The position numbers and the translations under genes were made by a program. From UBA1140 sp964573285 (lineage in GTDB: Bacteria; Campylobacterota; Campylobacteria; Campylobacterales; Sulfurovaceae), in assembly GCA_964573285.1 (NCBI GenBank), contig CAZNJD010000007.1, positions 1-64,000 of the forward strand: a stretch of 64,000 nucleotides of DNA, written 5' to 3'. Of this stretch, positions 1-9,920 are shown one piece after another. Each line of letters begins with the position of its first letter. Position 1 is the first letter of the stretch. The notes beneath the pieces were generated by a model, which did not search any database, had not been told where the DNA came from, and saw only the letters and a list, made by a program, of their open reading frames with translations.

Positions 1-114
1 GTTAACCACACTAACTAAGAAAAAATCTTGTATAGGAAAGCTTTTAAGTGGGTAAAAAACTTTTAGCTCTTCAAGAATTTCTAAAAACCCTTTAAATTGG
101 CTCTGAGAGCAACA
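1..114 (-). other. Unassigned open frame running off the left edge
   Basis: On the minus strand a frame is open from about base 114 to the window edge (38 codons, ending ...QDFFLVSVVN). No ATG with a ribosome binding site is visible at its start and I do not recognise the peptide. It may be the start of a real gene beginning outside the window, a decayed gene, or chance. It lies just downstream of a methyltransferase remnant, so gene decay is plausible. Confidence 0.2.
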
Positions 115-173
115 TTAGGTGGGGTTAACTTAGGGCTTACATGAAAACAGAGGTTATTTCTATAGTAAAGTTA

Positions 174-267
174 CTACAAGCCATCCAAAATAAAAATAAC
201 CCCATCTTCACGCAATAACTCACGAGCCACATAGAGCCGTGGGTACATAAAGGTTAGCCCCTCTATA
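174..267 (-). pseudogene. Fragment of an N6-adenine DNA methyltransferase (type III Mod-like)
   Basis: Directly after the stop of the alpha-2-macroglobulin gene, in another frame of the same strand, about 30 codons read GLTFMYPRLYVARELL followed by REDGVIF, then a stop at 174-176. From family knowledge, MYPRL.LAR.LL..DGVIF is a conserved segment of Mod-type DNA methyltransferases, where it is normally followed by ISIDDNE. Here that continuation is lost (ILDGL, stop). No methyltransferase motif I or DPPY motif is visible nearby, so this is a short relic. The assignment rests on one motif. Confidence 0.5.
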
Positions 268-268
268 G

Positions 269-3200
269 TTATTTCGCGACACCAACCTCTACTATCAAAA
301 GCTTTCCATTAATCTCTTGCATTGTTACTAAATGATGGCTCGTTCCTTTTAACTCTTTTTTACTATTTTTAAGTATATAATCAAATGTAATTTTGATGGT
401 AACTCTCTTATGAATTTTATCTATATTAAGTGTATCTAATTTGATATTGCTATAGTCTCTTTTTGTCCATTTTTTGAAATAGTCTGCTTTATCTCTGATA
501 ATATCTTTGGCTGTTACATTTTTTTTGTGATAATAGGTTTGGAGTGGATAAGAAAATAACTCTACAAAATCTTGGGGATTATTACTTTTCATCTCTCTAT
601 AGTATAACTTTTTAACTAATGCTTTGGCTTGACTCTCTAAATTATCTTGTCTATTTTTTTTGGATTGTGTATCTATAACTTTAATCTCATTAACTCCTTT
701 TGCATAATCATTTATACGACTATCATACATAGATTGGGCAATTACAGCTGGGATTTTACATACTCCTTTAGTTGTTACTAATAGAGGGGTAAATATTACA
801 CCCTTAGTTCTCTCTAATATATATTTTTTGGTTCGTTTATTATACTTTTGAGTTTTACTTAAATCTATAAAGTTAAGTACTCTATCATCTCGTATCTCTT
901 GGTACTCTTGATTTATATTTATATTTTGAAACTTCTTATTTGGTATCTCATTTTTTATTCTACTATTTATAATACTCAAACATGCAGGGACTCTTTGATT
1001 TACTACTACATTATTGATTTTGCCATAGTTTGCTATAGTAACTTTGGAATAGATGGTATCACCCTGTTTTAACTTATTTAAATTAACACTACTATTTTGT
1101 TCATTTATAAACTCCCTTTTAATACTAAGTTTTTTGGTTGTTGAGAGTCTATTTTTAATAGCTTTTGGTAAATGTTTGACTAACTCTATATTGTAACTCA
1201 ATGCTCCTGATTTAGGAGTTATTTTTATATTTTTACTAGTTATTTTATCTATTGTAGTATAAAATGCTCTAGTATGTGTTGTTGTTTTTCCATTTATATT
1301 TAGCGTAGCATCTATTTTACTGTTTTTGGGTTTACCTAGATATATACTTAATGCTTTTAGTGCCATTGCTCTATCTTGGGTTGAGTATATCTCATCAAAA
1401 GAGTTTTGAATAATTGCCAAATCTTTACTATCTTTATGGAAATATTTTGTTTTAATAATAAAGTGTAAAAGCATATCTCTAATATTGGACTCAAAGTTAC
1501 CACTATAATTGCTATATGCTTTTTGTTGATATGAAGAGAGAGTATATGGAATAGTTGAATATACTCTCTGTGCCTCTTTGATTTTACCTTGCATTTTCAG
1601 GATAGATGCCATATATAAAGTAGAAAGGAAATGTTTTTTATAAAATCCTTTTTCATATAACAAATTAGCACTACTTTGACTCAATTTTTTATTTTGGGCT
1701 AGAATATAACCTGCATAAACCCTATGAAACTGGCTATATTTACCAAGATAATTGTTATCTGCTATAGTTACAGATTTTAGCATTTTGATACTTTTGTCTA
1801 TAACATTTTGGTCAACTGCCACACCATTATTATATAACTCTAATAGTGTCTGTGACGCATATAGTGAAGCATAAGGAGTAATCTCTCCATTCTCTTCCCA
1901 ATAACTAAACTCACCATAATAGTTTTGTAAATTTCTTAACTTTTTAATCCCTTGACGGATAAAGTTTTTGCTCTCTCCTACTAAATTATCATTTCGTAAA
2001 AATGGTTGTGCATAATACATTGCCAATATCTTAGAACTAGTCTGTTCTGCACATCCATAAGGGTATGAAATAAGATATTTTAAATCATTTCTCAATACTC
2101 CAATAAGATTATCTGATATGCTTATATAGCCTTTTGCATTTTGATATTTTGATGGTACTTTTAATATCTCTTGTTTTTTAGTTATACCTTTGAATGTTTT
2201 AGTACTTATCGCATAAGGGCTATAAATAGCAAGTTCTACACTACTACTTACTTGCTCTTTTCCGAAATTGGCTATTAGGGTTATCTCTGCTTTGCCCTCC
2301 TCTTTCGCTTCTAGTTGGGCTTGAATTACTTTTGAACTATTTGGAGCGATTGTCAATGGTTTAGTATCAAAATCAAATGATAAATTAGAAGATACCTTTT
2401 TGGTTAGATTTATAATCTTTGTCTCTTTAGTTGTATTGAAAATCCGTATAGGTACCTCTATACTATCACCTTTTAGAAGATATTTAGGATATGATGGTTT
2501 TATCATTATATCATCTTTGATTATAATATCTTTGGAAGTTACACCAACACCATCTGAATTGATAGCAATTGCAACTATTGATGCTTTGCCATTGAATTCT
2601 GGTATATCTATGGATAATGTTGAGTTATTATCTTTGGGAGTGATAACCCCTGACCATATCATAAATGGTTTAATCCGTTTGGCTAAATCTGGTGCTAAGT
2701 GTTTGGCTTTTTTCTCTAATAGCATATCCCCTGCCCCAAAGCTAATCATCTCTCCTTTGGCAATATAACTCATCAATTGGTCATACAAATCATAATATGA
2801 TAGCTGTTTATCTAACTGTTGATTAAAAAATCCAAAAATATTAGGTGTTTGTTGGTCAACTAATTGCAAAATCCCTTTATCTACAACACTAATCAAAATC
2901 TCTGATTTCTTATCTGTATTAATATGTAATTTCAATGCTCTTTTAGATTTACTCTCTTTTGGTGTTTGAATTTGAACATCTATTTTATGAGCTGTTCTAT
3001 CAGATTTAATATATTTATATCCCATAGCTCTAAATGGAATTAATTCTGATGACCTATCACTTGCGCGATATGCTATTGCGTGGATATAAAGTCCTCTTTT
3101 GGTATCAAACCGTATAGGTAACTCAAGCTGTGCAACACCTTTTTCTAACTCTACAAGTTTGTATCCCTCTACTTTATTATCCTCTAATATTACTAATAGT

Positions 3201-5941
3201 TGACCTTCTAATATAGGTGATTTGAGTGTAACTTTGATTATATCACCTTTTTTATATAATTTATCATCAAATTTTATCTCTATAGATTGTAAATCATCTT
3301 TGGGAGAAATATTGGTATAATCTTGCCACCAAACATCAAAATTACTACTAGCACTATGTCCTCCAAATCTATCATAAACCTCTATAATATAGTTTCCATT
3401 TTCACTAATTTTTTGCGAAAAGGAGTCATTAGCTTTTATTTTAAAGTTACTTACAACTTTGCTCTCTTGTTCCCAGTTACTATTTCCATTACTATAACTA
3501 TAGTGCCACTCTACCTTTTTGATAGTAATATAGAGTTCACCATCTAAAAGTTTTCCACTTCTAGGGTTCATGAAAATAGCTCTACCTGTTAAATTTTGAC
3601 CTTTTTTAAAATGCTTACTATCCAATCTCAACCCTACCATCTCTCTATATGGATAGAGTTTTACTTTTTTGTAACTTGTAACAGGCTGAGTATCATCCAT
3701 AATTGTTACCTCTACCATTGCTTCTAATATAGATGGTACTTTTTGTTTAACAATAGTTGGTATAGCTACACTAATCTTACCTCTACTATCTAGCTTAATT
3801 TCATCTGTATATTTTATATAAGTTTGAGTATTACTATCTTCTATCTCATGATTTGTAAATGTATAATTTTTGTATCTTTTATCTATAAAATCAATTGGTT
3901 TAGTATCAAGTTTTAGTTTACCATTTAAATAAGTAGCAGGTGTACCAAATAGATAATTGGAGCTAATATTAGCCTCTATCAACTCTCCTGTATAGTAGCT
4001 ATCTTTGGCTATATGAATATGATTTTCTATCTTTGGAGGCATAAATGCTTCCACTTTAATAGATGCTGAACCTATAATTTTATTACCAATAGATGCTATA
4101 ATCTCATAACTACCTGTTTTATCCTCACTATCAAGTTGATAGCCAAAATCGATTAAACCATACTCATCAGTATGATAGATTTTTTCTTTTAGAACTTTGC
4201 CATATCTCTCTTGGAGTGTAATTTTAATAGGAAGTTTATTTGCAGATACGAAATCTCTATCTTTTACCGTAATTAGTGCATTGATTTTGGAATGAGGTCG
4301 TACTATTTTACTCTGTATATAGATATTGGCTCTAAATTTTTGAGGTTTCTGCATAATCTCATCAGGTGTAGGTGAAGAGATAGGTGAACTTAAAGCCAAA
4401 AAATTTGTATCTGTTTTAGTTTGAGCAATAATACCTTTTGGTTTTTTGGATAAGAGTTTATCATCTTCTATTATTACCATACCATATTTATCACTTTTAG
4501 CTTTTCCTAAAAGCTCATTATTTGCTCCATATAGATAAACCATTGAAGCTATCAAAGGTTTAGCACTATCTAGTTGCATAGTATGAATAAAAGCTTGTGT
4601 TTTAGAGATATTTGCAGATATTCCTATATTAGATAAGAATAGAATTTTACTTTGTGCTTTCTCCTCTTTTTTATCACTATATCTTATTGTAATTTTATAT
4701 ACTCCAAAGGGTAAATCGCCATCATTCAATTGGGTTAGTTTAAATTTTTGTTTGACAATCTCATTTTTTTTACCATTTAATTTTATCTCTTTAGAAAAAA
4801 CCTCTTCTAAATACTCATCAACAATATCTTTATTCCCATTTTTGAAGTTAACAAAATATCGTAAGTTATCATCTAAAACTCTCTGTACAACTATAGTAGC
4901 ACTATCAATATTGATAGATGAAAATCCAAGCTCTCCATGACTTGACATATAGGGTTTATCACCATCAAATATAATACTTTTAGCTCTATCCCCACTTTTT
5001 AGAGTATATTGTTTATCCTCTTTTAGTTCCCTATAATTTCTTAGACCTTTTTTTAAAGTAATATGATATGTACTATTTGGTTTAAACTCTGGACTAACTA
5101 TATCACAGTAGTAATAGTTATCAGAAGAGATACCAAATTTTTTTCTCATTTTGTAACTCATATAGTTATCTTTATCTATTTTGAAGTTATCTATACCATC
5201 TATATAGATAAAATCTTCAGGAGTTCCCTCTAGCGTATCATTAAAAAATAACCTAATAGCAAACTCACCACTATCAAGTGCTACCATTTGGGGCTTATCT
5301 GTAATAAGCATTGGCTCTTTTTTATCATTTAGAGTAACTACATAACTCTTTTCATTATTAAAAGTGGTGGAAAAACTCTCTAATAGAGTACCACCATTAA
5401 TATTTTTTATCTCTTTGTCTATATTTAACTCTATAATATTTTTATATACAGGTTCATTAATTTTTAACAATACTATATTGTTTTTATTTTGAATAATAGT
5501 ATATTTTAGTTGGGTAGTTGATAGTTTATCCTTTTTGGTCAAATGGATATAATTATGGATTGATTTTAATTCAATCTTGTCATTAAACTCCAATCGCAAA
5601 AGTTTATCTCGTTTGAAATAGTGATAATCTTTAAGTTTAAAAGGCTCTGTAGCAAATAAAATCTTATTCCCATCATAACTACATTGGTAAGTTGTTCCAC
5701 TTCTTAATGGTTTTTTGGGTATGACTTTTAGTTTATGGATACCCTCTATTTTATAGACTGCATCTAGTTTGGGATTACATTTTAGTATCTCGTTATAGGT
5801 ATAGGATAAATCTGTATTAAACAGAGAGCTATTATTCTCAATTTCAAATGGTTCATTAAGTGTTACTATTTGGGTGGCAATAATAGGATTGGCATATATT
5901 ATAATGGATGTTATAAAAAGGAGCATAAGCCGTTTCAACAT
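269..5941 (-). CDS. Alpha-2-macroglobulin family protein with C-terminal NTF2-like domain
   Basis: A very large (1890 aa) secreted protein of the bacterial alpha-2-macroglobulin (YfhM/YfaS) family. In this family a protease cleaves a bait region and is then trapped covalently through an internal thioester, protecting the periplasm. Seen: an N-terminal hydrophobic signal segment (residues 1-22), a long array of beta-rich MG-like segments, and the thioester motif GCAEQ with Cys at about residue 1297, followed by an alpha-helical thioester domain. No lipobox Cys is visible after the signal segment, so it is probably periplasmic rather than a lipoprotein. The last about 120 residues (from about 1770) look like an added NTF2/SnoaL-type domain (YYREM..NNPQDFVELF ... 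IIRDKADYFKKW). The usual partner gene for PBP1C is not adjacent within the window. Ribosome binding site AAAAAGG precedes ATG 5941. Confidence 0.9.
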   Translation of the reverse strand: MLKRLMLLFITSIIIYANPIIATQIVTLNEPFEIENNSSLFNTDLSYTYNEILKCNPKLDAVYKIEGIHKLKVIPKKPLRSGTTYQCSYDGNKILFATEPFKLKDYHYFKRDKLLRLEFNDKIELKSIHNYIHLTKKDKLSTTQLKYTIIQNKNNIVLLKINEPVYKNIIELNIDKEIKNINGGTLLESFSTTFNNEKSYVVTLNDKKEPMLITDKPQMVALDSGEFAIRLFFNDTLEGTPEDFIYIDGIDNFKIDKDNYMSYKMRKKFGISSDNYYYCDIVSPEFKPNSTYHITLKKGLRNYRELKEDKQYTLKSGDRAKSIIFDGDKPYMSSHGELGFSSINIDSATIVVQRVLDDNLRYFVNFKNGNKDIVDEYLEEVFSKEIKLNGKKNEIVKQKFKLTQLNDGDLPFGVYKITIRYSDKKEEKAQSKILFLSNIGISANISKTQAFIHTMQLDSAKPLIASMVYLYGANNELLGKAKSDKYGMVIIEDDKLLSKKPKGIIAQTKTDTNFLALSSPISSPTPDEIMQKPQKFRANIYIQSKIVRPHSKINALITVKDRDFVSANKLPIKITLQERYGKVLKEKIYHTDEYGLIDFGYQLDSEDKTGSYEIIASIGNKIIGSASIKVEAFMPPKIENHIHIAKDSYYTGELIEANISSNYLFGTPATYLNGKLKLDTKPIDFIDKRYKNYTFTNHEIEDSNTQTYIKYTDEIKLDSRGKISVAIPTIVKQKVPSILEAMVEVTIMDDTQPVTSYKKVKLYPYREMVGLRLDSKHFKKGQNLTGRAIFMNPRSGKLLDGELYITIKKVEWHYSYSNGNSNWEQESKVVSNFKIKANDSFSQKISENGNYIIEVYDRFGGHSASSNFDVWWQDYTNISPKDDLQSIEIKFDDKLYKKGDIIKVTLKSPILEGQLLVILEDNKVEGYKLVELEKGVAQLELPIRFDTKRGLYIHAIAYRASDRSSELIPFRAMGYKYIKSDRTAHKIDVQIQTPKESKSKRALKLHINTDKKSEILISVVDKGILQLVDQQTPNIFGFFNQQLDKQLSYYDLYDQLMSYIAKGEMISFGAGDMLLEKKAKHLAPDLAKRIKPFMIWSGVITPKDNNSTLSIDIPEFNGKASIVAIAINSDGVGVTSKDIIIKDDIMIKPSYPKYLLKGDSIEVPIRIFNTTKETKIINLTKKVSSNLSFDFDTKPLTIAPNSSKVIQAQLEAKEEGKAEITLIANFGKEQVSSSVELAIYSPYAISTKTFKGITKKQEILKVPSKYQNAKGYISISDNLIGVLRNDLKYLISYPYGCAEQTSSKILAMYYAQPFLRNDNLVGESKNFIRQGIKKLRNLQNYYGEFSYWEENGEITPYASLYASQTLLELYNNGVAVDQNVIDKSIKMLKSVTIADNNYLGKYSQFHRVYAGYILAQNKKLSQSSANLLYEKGFYKKHFLSTLYMASILKMQGKIKEAQRVYSTIPYTLSSYQQKAYSNYSGNFESNIRDMLLHFIIKTKYFHKDSKDLAIIQNSFDEIYSTQDRAMALKALSIYLGKPKNSKIDATLNINGKTTTHTRAFYTTIDKITSKNIKITPKSGALSYNIELVKHLPKAIKNRLSTTKKLSIKREFINEQNSSVNLNKLKQGDTIYSKVTIANYGKINNVVVNQRVPACLSIINSRIKNEIPNKKFQNININQEYQEIRDDRVLNFIDLSKTQKYNKRTKKYILERTKGVIFTPLLVTTKGVCKIPAVIAQSMYDSRINDYAKGVNEIKVIDTQSKKNRQDNLESQAKALVKKLYYREMKSNNPQDFVELFSYPLQTYYHKKNVTAKDIIRDKADYFKKWTKRDYSNIKLDTLNIDKIHKRVTIKITFDYILKNSKKELKGTSHHLVTMQEINGKLLIVEVGVAK

Positions 5942-5976
5942 GATAAAACCTTTTTGGTTTTATTTTAGCGTAATTT

Positions 5977-5982
5977 ATTATA
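5977..5982 (-). promoter_or_regulatory. Putative -10 box of the alpha-2-macroglobulin gene
   Basis: TATAAT on the minus strand, 36 bases upstream of ATG 5941, in AT-rich DNA. No -35 is evident, as is usual in Campylobacterota. Confidence 0.45.
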
Positions 5983-6059
5983 AAAGTATATATATTATCA
6001 TTTAATTAGAGTTTCTTTTCTTAATAATGCCTCTTATCCACACCTAATCACATTTTAGA

Positions 6060-6065
6060 TATAAT
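6060..6065 (+). promoter_or_regulatory. Putative -10 box for hisZ-purA
   Basis: GATATAAT 40 bases upstream of the hisZ start, at the head of the plus-strand block hisZ-purA-DUF507-carA. Confidence 0.5.
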
Positions 6066-6104
6066 CCCAAAAAATTTGCAACTAAAATATAATGAGAACA
6101 AATA

Positions 6105-6950
6105 ATGATATTTGAACATGAAATACCGAGTAAAAGTAAATTGTACTTTGGAGAGTCTGCCAAAGTTAAACGAGAAATAGAGGCTATATGTGCTGATATT
6201 TTATATAGTGATGGATATGAAGAGATAGTTACACCTATTTTTTCTTATCATCAACATAGCTCATTCGAAGATGAGAAACCACTACTACATTTACATGATG
6301 AACATAACCACACAGTAACACTACGAGCTGATAGTACAGCTGATGTAGTTAGAATTGTGACTAAAAGAATTGGACGAACCACAGAATCAAAAAAATGGTT
6401 TTATATCCAACCAGCTCTATCTTTTCCCACTACAGAACAGTATCAAATAGGGGTTGAAGTTATTGATGGTAGTTTTGAAGAGGTGGTTAACACAGCTACT
6501 AATTTAGTAAAAAAGTTAAAATTTGATGCTCTTTTACAAGTTTCTAATATGCATATTCCAATGATTTTAAGTCAAAATTATGGAATAGACTTGAAACTTT
6601 TAGCAGATACTAATATAGAAGCTATTTTAGAATTAGATATTCCATGGATGAGTAAATTGGTTCATATTCATAATATACATGATTTAGACGATTTGAGTGG
6701 AATTCCAACAGATATTCAAGTTGAATTAGTTTTGATAAAAGAGGCTATTGAAAATATCAATTATCAATCAGTTATTATAGCTCCACTCTATTATGCAAAG
6801 ATGCGTTATTATGGCTCTTTAACATTTAGAATGTTCAAAGATAATGAGTTATTGGTTCGTGGTGGTATTTATAATATAGAAAATGTTCATGCAACAGGTT
6901 TTGCACTCTATACAGATGAGTGTATAAATCAAAAAATAAAAAGTTTATAA
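6105..6950 (+). CDS. hisZ: ATP phosphoribosyltransferase regulatory subunit (HisRS-like)
   Basis: A 281-residue paralogue of the histidyl-tRNA synthetase catalytic core. HisZ forms an octamer with the short form of HisG and is needed for the first step of histidine synthesis and its feedback control. Seen: the class II fold start (GYEEIVTPIF), motif-2-like RADSTADVVRI and IQPALSF, and a truncated C-terminus with no anticodon-binding domain; full HisRS is about 400 aa or more. It sits 12 bases upstream of purA with no terminator between them, an arrangement common in Campylobacterota. hisG is not in this window. A catalytic HisRS is unlikely because of the length. Confidence 0.85.
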   Translation: MIFEHEIPSKSKLYFGESAKVKREIEAICADILYSDGYEEIVTPIFSYHQHSSFEDEKPLLHLHDEHNHTVTLRADSTADVVRIVTKRIGRTTESKKWFYIQPALSFPTTEQYQIGVEVIDGSFEEVVNTATNLVKKLKFDALLQVSNMHIPMILSQNYGIDLKLLADTNIEAILELDIPWMSKLVHIHNIHDLDDLSGIPTDIQVELVLIKEAIENINYQSVIIAPLYYAKMRYYGSLTFRMFKDNELLVRGGIYNIENVHATGFALYTDECINQKIKSL

Positions 6951-6962
6951 AAGAGGTAAGAG

Positions 6963-8216
6963 ATGAATAGAGCAGATTTAATTGTAGGATTACAGTGGGG
7001 TGATGAGGGTAAAGGCAAAATAGTTGACCATATGGCTCAAACTCATGATTTTGTATGTCGTTTTGCAGGTGGACATAATGCAGGACATACTATAGTAGTT
7101 GATGGTCAAAAATATGCACTACACCTTATTCCATCAGGTATTCTAAATCCAAAAGCCAAAAATATTGTAGGTAATGGAGTTGTACTCTCTCCTATTGATT
7201 TTATTAAAGAGATGAAACAGTTCAATAATTTAGAAGGGCGACTATTTATATCTGATAAAGCTCATTTACTACTACCATATCATGCACTAATTGACCAAGC
7301 TAGAGAGAGACTCAAAGGTGATAAAGCAATTGGAACTACAGGTAAAGGAATTGGTCCTGCATATGGTGATAAAGTTGCTAGAGTTGGACATAGAGTAGGA
7401 GAGTTGCATAATACAGATAAATTATCTTCTAAGATTATTGAATATTTTGAACAAAATAGAGCTATATTTGATATTATGGATATACCAACCCCTAGCAAAG
7501 AGAGTTTGATAGAAGAGCTAGAGGGGTACAGAGAAGTTTTAGAGCCTCATATCACCGATACTACCCAAATGATGTGGAAGATATTAGATGAGGGCAAAAA
7601 GGTACTATTAGAAGGTGCTCAAGGAACTATGCTTGATATTGACCATGGGACTTATCCTTTTGTAACATCTTCGACTACTGTAAGTGCAGGAGCATGTGCA
7701 GGTCTTGGTATCAATCCAAAAGATATAGGAAAAGTGACAGGAATTGCAAAAGCATACTGCACAAGAGTTGGAAATGGGCCTTTCCCTAGTGAAGATTTAG
7801 GTGCTAATGGAGAGAGATTACGAAAAAATGGTCACGAGTTTGGTACAACTACAGGACGACCAAGAAGATGTGGTTGGTTTGATGCCGTGGCTATGAGACA
7901 TGCTGTTAGAGTAAATGGCGTTGACCAAATTGCATTGATGAAATTAGATGTAATTGATGGATTTGATGAGGTTAAAGTTTGTATAGCATATGAGATAGAT
8001 GGCAAAGAGATTAATTATGTACCATATAATTTAGAAAAAGCAAATCCAGTATATAAAACATTTGTAGGTTGGGACAAAACAGAGAGTGTAAGAGAGTTTG
8101 ATGAGTTGCCAGAGACAGCTAAATTATATATCAAAGCATTAGAAGATATGATAGATTGCAAAATAGGAATTATATCTACAAGCCCAGATAGAGAAGATAC
8201 TATTATTCATTCATAA
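6963..8216 (+). CDS. purA: Adenylosuccinate synthetase
   Basis: Catalyses IMP + aspartate + GTP to adenylosuccinate, the first committed step from IMP to AMP; cytoplasmic. The 417-residue length is normal. Seen: the N-terminal GTP-binding loop QWGDEGKGK with the catalytic Asp, the GHNAGHT segment containing the second catalytic residue (His), GTTGKGIGPAY, and the TTTGRPRRCGWFD signature near residue 300. A good ribosome binding site (AAGAGG) precedes ATG 6963. It is followed after 11 bases by the DUF507 gene, so the block is very likely one operon. Confidence 0.97.
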   Translation: MNRADLIVGLQWGDEGKGKIVDHMAQTHDFVCRFAGGHNAGHTIVVDGQKYALHLIPSGILNPKAKNIVGNGVVLSPIDFIKEMKQFNNLEGRLFISDKAHLLLPYHALIDQARERLKGDKAIGTTGKGIGPAYGDKVARVGHRVGELHNTDKLSSKIIEYFEQNRAIFDIMDIPTPSKESLIEELEGYREVLEPHITDTTQMMWKILDEGKKVLLEGAQGTMLDIDHGTYPFVTSSTTVSAGACAGLGINPKDIGKVTGIAKAYCTRVGNGPFPSEDLGANGERLRKNGHEFGTTTGRPRRCGWFDAVAMRHAVRVNGVDQIALMKLDVIDGFDEVKVCIAYEIDGKEINYVPYNLEKANPVYKTFVGWDKTESVREFDELPETAKLYIKALEDMIDCKIGIISTSPDREDTIIHS

Positions 8217-8227
8217 GGAGATAGATT

Positions 8228-8779
8228 ATGAGATTAAAATCAAATCAGACAGGTTATGTAGCCTCTAAAATAGGTATAGATTTAGCAAATGCTTCATTTA
8301 TAACCATGACAAAAGGTAAAGAAGCCGTAGTAGAAGCTTGTAAAAAAATTATAGATGAGAATTTGGCACTAGAAAAAAAACTTGATGCCAAAGTTGAAGA
8401 GATGCTTCTCGAAAATGAGGATGAAATAGAAATTCAACAAGTCAAAGAGAGAGAACTATTTTTTATGATAAAAAAACGGTTAGCCCCTGAGTATGGTGTA
8501 ATTATGAATTATGATGACCGTTATAATGAAGTAGCACATACAATTTTAGATGAACTCTATGAGAACTATATAATAGAGTATAGTGTTAATGACAATCAAG
8601 TTAGAAATGTAATATTCAAAGCATTTAAAGCTTTTTCTAATGCTTATGATAAAATGGATACAATTGTATATGAAAAGATAAAAAATATGAAAAAAGAGTA
8701 TATTCCTGGTTCACTTGAATATGATTTGATATATCAAAGATTATATGAAGAAGAGTTAAGAAAAAGAGGAATGATGTAA
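8228..8779 (+). CDS. DUF507 family protein
   Basis: A 183-residue soluble, highly charged, mainly helical protein matching the DUF507 family, which is conserved in Campylobacterota and some other phyla and has no assigned function. Features are the N-terminal MRLKSNQTGYVASKI, a Glu/Lys-rich coiled-coil-like middle, and a C-terminal segment ending YEEELRKRGMM. The stop overlaps the carA start (TAATG), implying translational coupling. The conserved position between purA and carA suggests a link to nucleotide synthesis or housekeeping, but that is inference. Confidence 0.8.
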   Translation: MRLKSNQTGYVASKIGIDLANASFITMTKGKEAVVEACKKIIDENLALEKKLDAKVEEMLLENEDEIEIQQVKERELFFMIKKRLAPEYGVIMNYDDRYNEVAHTILDELYENYIIEYSVNDNQVRNVIFKAFKAFSNAYDKMDTIVYEKIKNMKKEYIPGSLEYDLIYQRLYEEELRKRGMM

Positions 8780-9897
8780 TGCAAAAAGTTTCACTATATT
8801 TTGAAAATGGTCTATTTTTGGAGGCTGATAGCTTTGGGGCAAATGGCACAAGTGTGGGAGAGATAGTTTTTAATACCTCTCTAACTGGTTATCAAGAGAT
8901 TGTAACTGACCCTAGCTATGCAGGGCAATTTGTGACTTTCACTATGCCAGAGATTGGAAATGTGGGTTGCAATGAACAAGATATGGAGAGCCATGGGGCT
9001 TATTGCAAAGGGATTATAGTTCGTTCATATCAAGCACGACCCTCTAATTTTAGGTCTCAAGAGCCATTAGACAAACTACTCAAAGAGTATAATATTTTGG
9101 GGATTAGCAATATAGATACTCGTTTTTTGACTAAAATGTTAAGAAATGAGGGTGCTATGATGATGATAGCTTCTACTCAAATTCATAATAAAGATGAACT
9201 CAAAAATATATTGATAAGTTCTCCTAGAATAGAAGAGATAAATTATATAGAAAAAGTAAGTACCAAAAAATCTTATATTCACAAAAATGCTAGATATAAT
9301 GCAAAAACATTTGAGTATGAAAAGCCAAATACGAATAAAAAAATTATTGCATTAGATTTTGGAGTCAAAAGAAATATACTAAATGAGTTAACTCATGCAG
9401 GTATGGAGGTAGAAGTAGTTCCTCACTCTATTGAAGCAGAAGTTATCATAGAGAGATTTAGAGCCAAAGAGATAGATGGACTCTTTCTATCCAATGGGCC
9501 AGGTGACCCTTTAATACTCAAAGCTGAACAGAGTAAAATCAAAAAGCTAATAGAAGCTAAAATACCTCTATTTGGTATCTGTTTGGGGCATCAATTATTA
9601 TCTATCTCTCATGGATATGATACCTATAAACTCAAATTTGGACACCACGGTGGTAACCACCCTGTCAAAAATGAGATAAATAGTGTAGTAGAAATTACAG
9701 CACAAAACCATAACTATAATGTTCCTGATAATATTATAGAAGTAGCAACTGTGACACATACAAATCTATTCGATAATACTATTGAGGGATTAAGATATAA
9801 TGACTCTCCAAGTATGTCAGTACAACATCATCCAGAAGCTAGTCCAGGACCACATGAGAGTTCTTATATCTTTAGTAGGTTTAAGGAAATGCTCTAA
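8779..9897 (+). CDS. carA: Carbamoyl-phosphate synthase small (glutaminase) subunit
   Basis: Hydrolyses glutamine and channels ammonia to CarB to make carbamoyl phosphate for pyrimidines and arginine. 372 residues, normal length. Seen: the N-terminal CPSase small-chain domain (GEIVFNTSLTGYQEI) and a class I glutamine amidotransferase domain with nucleophile Cys in GICLGHQLL, the GHHGGNHPV segment, and the catalytic His and Glu in QHHPEASPGP. Its start overlaps the DUF507 stop by one base. carB is not adjacent; pyrB, which uses the product, lies about 9 kb downstream on the same strand. Confidence 0.96.
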   Translation: MQKVSLYFENGLFLEADSFGANGTSVGEIVFNTSLTGYQEIVTDPSYAGQFVTFTMPEIGNVGCNEQDMESHGAYCKGIIVRSYQARPSNFRSQEPLDKLLKEYNILGISNIDTRFLTKMLRNEGAMMMIASTQIHNKDELKNILISSPRIEEINYIEKVSTKKSYIHKNARYNAKTFEYEKPNTNKKIIALDFGVKRNILNELTHAGMEVEVVPHSIEAEVIIERFRAKEIDGLFLSNGPGDPLILKAEQSKIKKLIEAKIPLFGICLGHQLLSISHGYDTYKLKFGHHGGNHPVKNEINSVVEITAQNHNYNVPDNIIEVATVTHTNLFDNTIEGLRYNDSPSMSVQHHPEASPGPHESSYIFSRFKEML

Positions 9898-9920
9898 TCA
9901 AGAGATGAAAAGGAGTAAAT

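Noticed and set aside
2400..4940. Plus-strand open frames (2400-2768, 3323-3547, 4752-4940)
   Set aside because: They are antisense shadows of the macroglobulin gene, with no ribosome binding sites and no recognisable protein features.
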